NCBI GenBank assembly: GCA_047967505.1
Contig: CM106541.1
Length of the DNA: 64,000 nt
Strand: one strand, 5' to 3'
Origin: Dipteris shenzhenensis
Taxonomy: Eukaryota > Polypodiophyta > Polypodiopsida > Gleicheniales
Positions 58,380 to 64,000 of this stretch are shown piece after piece. The position numbers were made by a program, and so were the translations under genes. The notes beneath the pieces were generated by a model that made no database searches, was not told the DNA's origin, and saw only the letters and a program-made list of their open reading frames with translations. Every line of letters starts with the position of its first letter. Position 1 is the first letter of the stretch.

Positions 58380-59812
58380 ATTTCAATCTAGCCTACACCT
58401 CTTTCTATTGGGTTTTGCACCTCGTTTGGCTCATCTAAGAAGAGAGGGTTGAATGATTTCATTCTCAATCTCTTGGGGATTAGTGACCCCAACTAGCCCT
58501 GCAATGGCTATGATTCTATGGAGCAATCGAAACCATGTGTCTGAGAACAAAAATAAAGCAACGATGCGCCTTATCTGAACAACACAATCTATAGTCTGAT
58601 GGATAGGCTTCATTTTTGTCATCCAACTAAGGACCCTTTACCTCAAAATGTTTAATTTTCCATCTGGTGATAACTACCAATGGAAGACCAAAAATGTTTT
58701 GGGCCACTTTGTCAATATATTGTCCAATTGAAGCCATCCCTCTCCCGGAGGATCCTCTGCTTCTGCCCTTGTGACTAGCATATTCATCAATCCACAAAAT
58801 ATCCTAGAATGAACATCTTACATCAACATCCTAAAACTTGATTTGTGATTATAAATAAAAACATATTTGGCAGGACAAATTAGGGTTTTGAAGTGAACAC
58901 TTTTTTTTTTTTCCAAGTGAACAAATTTGTTTTTAATTTTTATTGAACCCAGGTGCTCCAATGTCCTTTAAACATCACATGACAAGTTTTCAGCCTCAAC
59001 AGAGCCATGGAAGCATGAATCTGACATCATGTGACCACGGCCCACTTTTTGACAGGCCATGGTCGCATGATGTCAGATTTCATGCTTCTAGGGCTCTGTT
59101 GGGGCTGCAAAGTGATGCCATGATTTTCCAAGGACATTGGAGCACATGGCTTCAAGGAAAATAGGAAAAACAAATTTGACTTGGAACCCTAAACCCTAGT
59201 TGGTTTTGCTATATATGAGTTGGAATATTTATGGGTTGTTGGGTTTCACTTGGAACCCTAAACCTTGGTTGTTGGGTTTTGCTATTTGTGAGGTGTTGAG
59301 TTTTTCTATGCTAAACCCTAAAACCTATTTTCAATTCCCTACTGAAGTATATAGATGATATGAATCAAATGATGAAAATAAACCCTAAGGGTTCAAAGAT
59401 ACATACCTTTTCTGCCTCATCACGTTGGGTATCAACCCCACAGTGTCCAACTAGAGTTACTTCTATGGTTGGCCTTGCACTTCTTCTTGAATTGAGGTGC
59501 CAACTTCTTGATCCTTGTCCTCGAACAACAATCTCTGCAAATCCAGGAATTTCTCCTCCGACATATTAATATTCTTGAATATCAAATCAATCTCATCCCA
59601 CCTCCATTAATATCATGTACATCTATAGTATCCTCTGCGTTCCCAGGCATATCCACACCCAAATCCCCCTCTCCCTCGCTAGTAGAAGTCTGAACAATAG
59701 GTTTCCTCTTTCTCTCTCTTCTCTTGGGAGGTGATTCAACTTTGTCTTCACCCTTTCCTCTTGTCTTGGAGGGAGGAGTTTCACTCTCCCCATATCCATC
59801 TACAAAATCCAT
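58380..59812 (-). other. Unassigned multi-exon gene candidate
   Basis: The minus strand has an exon-like frame 59812-59582 with a basic nuclear-signal-like tract (SPPKRRERKRKPIVQ) after an acidic start; it continues toward 59420 where GAAAAG|GTATGT is a good donor. A second coding-like block, about 58830-58620, reads WIDEYASHKGRSRGSSGRG and ASIGQYIDKVAQNIFG. A TTTTGTAG acceptor precedes the first exon (59808). I recognise no domain and the parts may not be joined. The foldback at 58913-59184 lies between. Confidence 0.3.
58913..59184. repeat. 272-bp foldback (inverted repeat)
   Basis: The arms 58913-59048 and about 59051-59184 pair nearly end to end. The innermost part, around gaccacggcc and ggccatggtc, and the outer parts (ccaagtgaac...aaatttg and caaatttgacttgg) all pair. 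By eye about 80% of arm positions match. The 20-nt block gcatgaatctgacatcatgt pairs with its partner with two changes. No clean flanking duplication was found. Confidence 0.85.
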
Positions 59813-59899
59813 CTACAAAATAGAAAAACAAATACACAATAGCAAAGCAACAAATGTTAACCCTACCAAGAGAAAAACAAAAAATGAGAAGAAAACAAA

Positions 59900-60134
59900 A
59901 TATTGCTATTAAATTAATGCCATTACATAAGAACTTCGAAACTACTTCATTTCTCCTTAACTTTTTCAAATATGGAAAGGAAATAGAAGTTTCTATTTGA
60001 ATTGCTTCAATGCACGAGATTAAAGAAAGAGAGAGGAATTCTAAAAGGCTGTGAAATTCAAGACCTTTTCTCATTGTTTTGGCCCTCTCAAGTGCTAAAA
60101 AAATGCTCTTTTATGCATAAGATGATGCATTAAA
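59900..60134. other. Short intergenic segment
   Basis: AT-rich sequence leading into the hairpin array. No feature seen. Confidence 0.35.
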
Positions 60135-61048
60135 GGTTTTAAAAAATTGGTTCCAGAAGGCTATGATATCGCGACCTTCTAGAAGCCTCCTATGCCCATT
60201 TTTTTAAACCTTCCATGTCCCATGACTAGCCTTCAAGAGAGTAATGATGAAGCCTTTTCTAATGTCAAAAAATTTGGGCAAAGGGGGCTTCAAAGAGGAT
60301 GCAATATCACGTCCTCCTTGAAGCCCCCTTTTCCCAAAAGAAATTCCCTTAGAGAGGGCTTCATCAGTGCTCTTTCTTTCCTTGAATCATAGGTTTTAAA
60401 ACTTTAAAGGAACTAAACGAGGCATCCACGAGAATATTGTAATAGCCCTTCTAAGGGTTTTAAAGGGCAAAGGAGGCTCCTAGGAGGCTGCAATATTGCG
60501 GCCTTCAGCGAGCCCTCTTTGCCCTTTTTTTTAGCCCTTAGAAGGGCTATTACAATGCTCCCTTATGCATAGAAGCCATTGCATGATTATTCTTAAAAAA
60601 GGGTCATGAGGAGGCAGCCAAGAGGCCACGATACCATGGCCTCTTGGAAGCCTCCTCTACCCTTTTTTGGGGGACTATTCAAGCTCTACTAGAGGCCTCC
60701 AAGAGAGCATTGTAGTAGCCTTCCGAAGGGCAAAACAAATGGGCAAAGGAGGCTCAAAGGAGGCTGCGATATTGTGACCCCTCTTCTTGGAAGCTCCTTT
60801 CCCTATTTTTTGGATCATTCAAGCTCTAATGGAGGCCTCTAAGAGATCTTTGTAGTAGCCCTTGTAATAGGGAAAAAAAAGGAAAAGGAGGCTCCCAAGA
60901 GTCCATGATATTGCAGCCTCTTAGGTGTGCCCTTTGCCATTTGTTTTCCTTAGAAGGGATACTACAATGCCCCCTTATGCATTAAGCCTATGCATGATTA
61001 CTTTTTTTTAAAAGGGGTAGAGGAGGCCTACAGTAGCCTCCTCTTCGT
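60135..61048. repeat. Tandem array of about seven hairpins
   Basis: Imperfect inverted repeats lie head to tail at about 60135-60210, 60236-60373, 60430-60562, 60595-60672, 60739-60810, 60879-60950 and 61014-61048. Each centres on GATATC/GCAATATTGC-like text flanked by GGAGGC...GCCTCC words. The best (60430-60562) pairs over nearly 60 bases. Direct repeats, such as attcaagctcta at 60669 and 60808, link neighbours. Confidence 0.85.
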
Positions 61049-61049
61049 A

Positions 61050-62946
61050 GAAATAATTGACTTATTGGCTAGGTAGTAAACTAGTTACTCTTTGGACCAT
61101 GCCAACAAGAGTGTGGTGAACTCCATTGGTAGGATCTATTGGGGTCCACCACGAAAATATTATGTGGTTTGCTTGAATGATTGATTAAGGTCCACTTATG
61201 ATGAAGACAGAGTTCAATTGTGGAGCCTTGTTGTCCTATAATGAGGGCCAAATGTTGGTTGTCCAAAATAGAAATCCTACTCATATCTAGAACATGACAT
61301 TAAACTAACAAAATGTAGCACATTCTCCATGGTGTCTTCAATGCATCATGTGGCTAATATGAAAATAACTATGTGGGATGGGACATTCTTTCTACACCTG
61401 GTAGCTACCATTTGATGATTGTTGCAAATCTAAAGAATCTACCATTATGTGGCCGTCATGTCCATTTTGTAACGTTCTGGTGAGAGTGATATATCTCCTT
61501 TGTTTTGGATACCTTATCTCTTTCTCCAATGCTCGTTTATATATCCTTTTTCCTTGCCATCCTCGCTTTTGCCTTGCTATTCTCTATCTTCTTGCAATTC
61601 TTTGCCTTTTTTTCTTGCACTTTGCTCACCTAGCAATGCCTTCCTTGTGATCATGCATGGTGCTCAAACTTTGGAAATCAGATACGACACTACTATTTGT
61701 GAGGTTTCACTATTACAACTCAAATATTTTTTGGCCTACAAAGTGGCAACATTGTTATGCAAGAGAAGATAGGACTTGAGGATGTTGGGATCATTCATTG
61801 ACCATAGGAGCTGGAAGGTGAAGTATTCTAGAGACAAAGTCAACTTCAGTGTTGTATGTGGACAAAAGACTCTTGACTACACCCTCTACCAAATTAAAGG
61901 ACATTGTGAGTGTGATCAACTTGCTTGAAAGACTCATGCTTAATGGTGCTTTACATGTTGCTTTCTTGAGTGCATAAGCTTATATATGAGGCCAATGCTA
62001 CATACTTGGCAATAGCCCTGTACTATCATTCAAATTTCCTAGAGATAGTCGCTCTATACTTACAACTTGACAAACGTAAGTTTGTCCAGATTGTTGGAGG
62101 CAGGGAGAAGTTTTCAACATAGAGTCCGATGATGTAGTAAGAGTCTTTGTTCTTCTTCATGTAAATGAGAGCTAAACACTGTAGTAAGAGTCTTTATTCT
62201 TCTTGATGTTGTGAGTCTTTGTTCTTCTTGAGGTAATGACATTGTTACCACCTAAAATGTGAAGGAACCCCATACTTTGAAGAAATACATGTAGACGTTC
62301 TCACTCCAACATGACACGCTAGTAAGACATGACACGCTAGTCTTACTGTGCACACATTGGTTTTATTAATACTTACTTATTTTTGCAAATGAACTCTTGT
62401 ATTGCATGGAAAGGTCATACATGTAAGAAATGGTACAAGATAGTTATTCTGTTGAAAAGCACATGTACAATATTCTAGCACACACGCCTGATTAGATCTA
62501 CCCCTATAGTAGTCAAATGTAAATGAACTATTGCAAATGATTTAATTATTTCTAAGAGGGAGGAATTGTGATCATTTAAGAGAAGGATCATCTTTCTTGA
62601 TGTTAGAAAGTTGCCCTCACTACCGACCAACAAATGGCAATGTCTACGTCAAGGTAAGCATGCAAACATGCAAGTAGCGTAGGCAACCCTTACGATTGGT
62701 TCACAAAATAGTGAGACACCAAAACCTTCATCTACACCAAACACATCCTCGACTCCCTTTCCCCCTTAACATTACAGATTGAACTTCTTAAAATGATTGC
62801 ATGCCAAGATTAGGTGCACATCTAAAGCTCCTAATCAAATTGCTACAGTTCGATATATAAGGGACAATGATAAGTCTCAAATTTTCAATGTCCAAATCCA
62901 CGAAGGTTTGAGCTATTATAAGTTATTGCCATGAAGGATAACCAAG
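61050..62946. other. Intergenic, no supported gene
   Basis: Short frames only. Left target-site copy of the LINE (GATAACCAAG) is at 62937-62946. Confidence 0.4.
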
Positions 62947-63767
62947 GCTAGGATGCAATCAAACATTCAGAAACTCTAAGACGATTGTGCCAGAGCTAGG
63001 CTGAGAAAACGCAGGGAATCTATCAGTCTAGCCGAAAGATTGGGTGGAGATGACTCTCTTGGAAGTCCCTGTAGATAAGCAGTTGGTGGGCACTAAGGGA
63101 TGGCCCTTCTTTCATTAGAAGATATCCAAGAGTGGAAAAGAAACTTGATAAAATATTCAGAGACTTGTGGAACCCGGGCAGAGGAACTTGGTTGCTGCTC
63201 CCCAGAATCAGAGAACATTTTTCTCTATCTAATAGAGAGGTTGGGATCATTTGTGAACTCTCAACAATTTAAAAGATGACTGGCCGTCTACTGGCGCCCA
63301 AAAGATTACGAAAAACTTTAGAGGTTTCAATCTTTCGAGACTGGAAAGCCTCTTCACAGAAGTTCGGCCAATGAATTAACTGGACCTGCAAATCTTTAGG
63401 CGTTGGCGGAGATTCGTACCCAATGGAGGAAGCAAGCTCCGCGTGACATCTCAACTTGGCAATTCAAAATCCAAAAAGTTTGGCCTGCAACTCAGTCGAA
63501 CCAACTGAACATTCTCCTGTGGAAGCTTATTGCTTGCAAGCTCCCTCCATGTATGCGAGAGAGTAGCGAGATGGAACCCCAAGGTCCCTCCTTCTGCCCA
63601 CTTTGCAGAACCAAGATAGAAACTCACATGCACATGTTCAAAAACGATAAGTTGCGTCCTTTCGCTACTCTCTGTAGCCAAAGTATACCATCATAGGGAG
63701 GCTACACTCCTCTTTGTACCCCTTTTTTCTAAAATATAGATCTTTTTTCCGAGTTAAAAAAAAAAAA
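62947..63767 (+). mobile_element. 5'-truncated LINE (non-LTR retrotransposon)
   Basis: A 10-bp target-site duplication, GATAACCAAG, flanks the insertion (62937-62946 and 63768-63777). It ends in an A12 tail (63756-63767). Near the end a frame (63403-63696) encodes the zinc-binding reverse-transcriptase-associated domain: NILLWKLIACKLPP, then CPLCRTKIETHMHMF. Everything upstream of RT's C-terminal region is absent, as expected from incomplete reverse transcription. Confidence 0.88.
63403..63696 (+). pseudogene. LINE zf-RVT domain remnant
   Basis: The W-K-x-x-x-x-K-L-P-P core and the C-P-L-C then E-T-H-x-H-M-F pattern match the zf-RVT domain at the C-terminus of plant LINE polymerase. Upstream sequence back to 62947 is LINE-like but broken. 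Confidence 0.75.
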
Positions 63768-64000
63768 GATAACCAAGAGACATGAAACAAGAGGTGCACA
63801 TAGGCTATGTCCTGTGTTGCAAGTGACTCAAACATGCTTAGTGGGGTTCCGGAAATGCACAACACAATGCAATGTGCAATGGAATAGTCCCCTTCGGACA
63901 TCCAAATTGATGTACTTGATCAGCACCAAGCGGGATCATACACCTTACATCATTTAAACATCGCCAGAAATACCATATACGAATTATATTATTTATGTTT
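63768..64000. other. Intergenic right edge
   Basis: Right target-site copy, then no feature seen. Confidence 0.35.

Overview
The window looks like transposon-rich nuclear DNA from a land plant. A fern is my best guess. Evidence for a plant: Ty1/copia elements primed by initiator-Met tRNA, CACTA, PIF/Harbinger and Helitron-type remnants, a very long PLS-type pentatricopeptide repeat (PPR) gene, GT-AG introns, and a plant DUF985 cupin exon. The fern assignment rests on the style of the PPR repeats and the low gene density and is inference. I found no rRNA, tRNA or CRISPR feature.

Layout. 1-1.8 kb: two nested minus-strand copia pieces. 3.8-8.3 kb: an old internally deleted copia element (A) with both LTRs and target-site duplication. 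9.9-17.4 kb: remains of a CACTA element, split by a younger full-length copia element (B, 11089-17006). 18.0-19.3 kb: a composite pyrimidine/palindrome satellite ending in a near-perfect 88-nt hairpin. 19.6-23.2 kb: copia 3' end (F) next to a decayed transposase-like gene. 23.65-24.36 kb: three copies of a 238-bp CT-rich repeat. 25.3-28.3 kb: 3' half of another copia element (D), same LTR family as the one at 1.4-1.8 kb. 28.3-37.9 kb: intergenic DNA with a decayed Ty3/gypsy RT and short tandem repeats.

The gene-bearing part starts at 37.9 kb: an intronless-looking 1096-aa PPR protein (minus), a cupin exon (plus), a broken REase-kinase fusion (45.7-47.2 kb, plus), a PIF/Harbinger transposase remnant (minus), a decayed Helentron-like element with Rep, helicase and endonuclease parts (50.5-53.8 kb, plus), a divergent CENH3-like histone H3 with one frameshift (57.2-58.0 kb, plus), an unassigned gene candidate (58.4-59.8 kb, minus), a 272-bp foldback, an array of about seven hairpins (60.1-61.05 kb), and a 5'-truncated LINE with a 10-bp target-site duplication (62.9-63.8 kb).

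The genes do not form a pathway. The PPR protein is the only long intact reading frame; almost everything else is mobile DNA or decayed coding sequence. The most interesting items are the CENH3-like reading frame, the REase-kinase remnant, the Helentron architecture, the hairpins, and the PPR modules.
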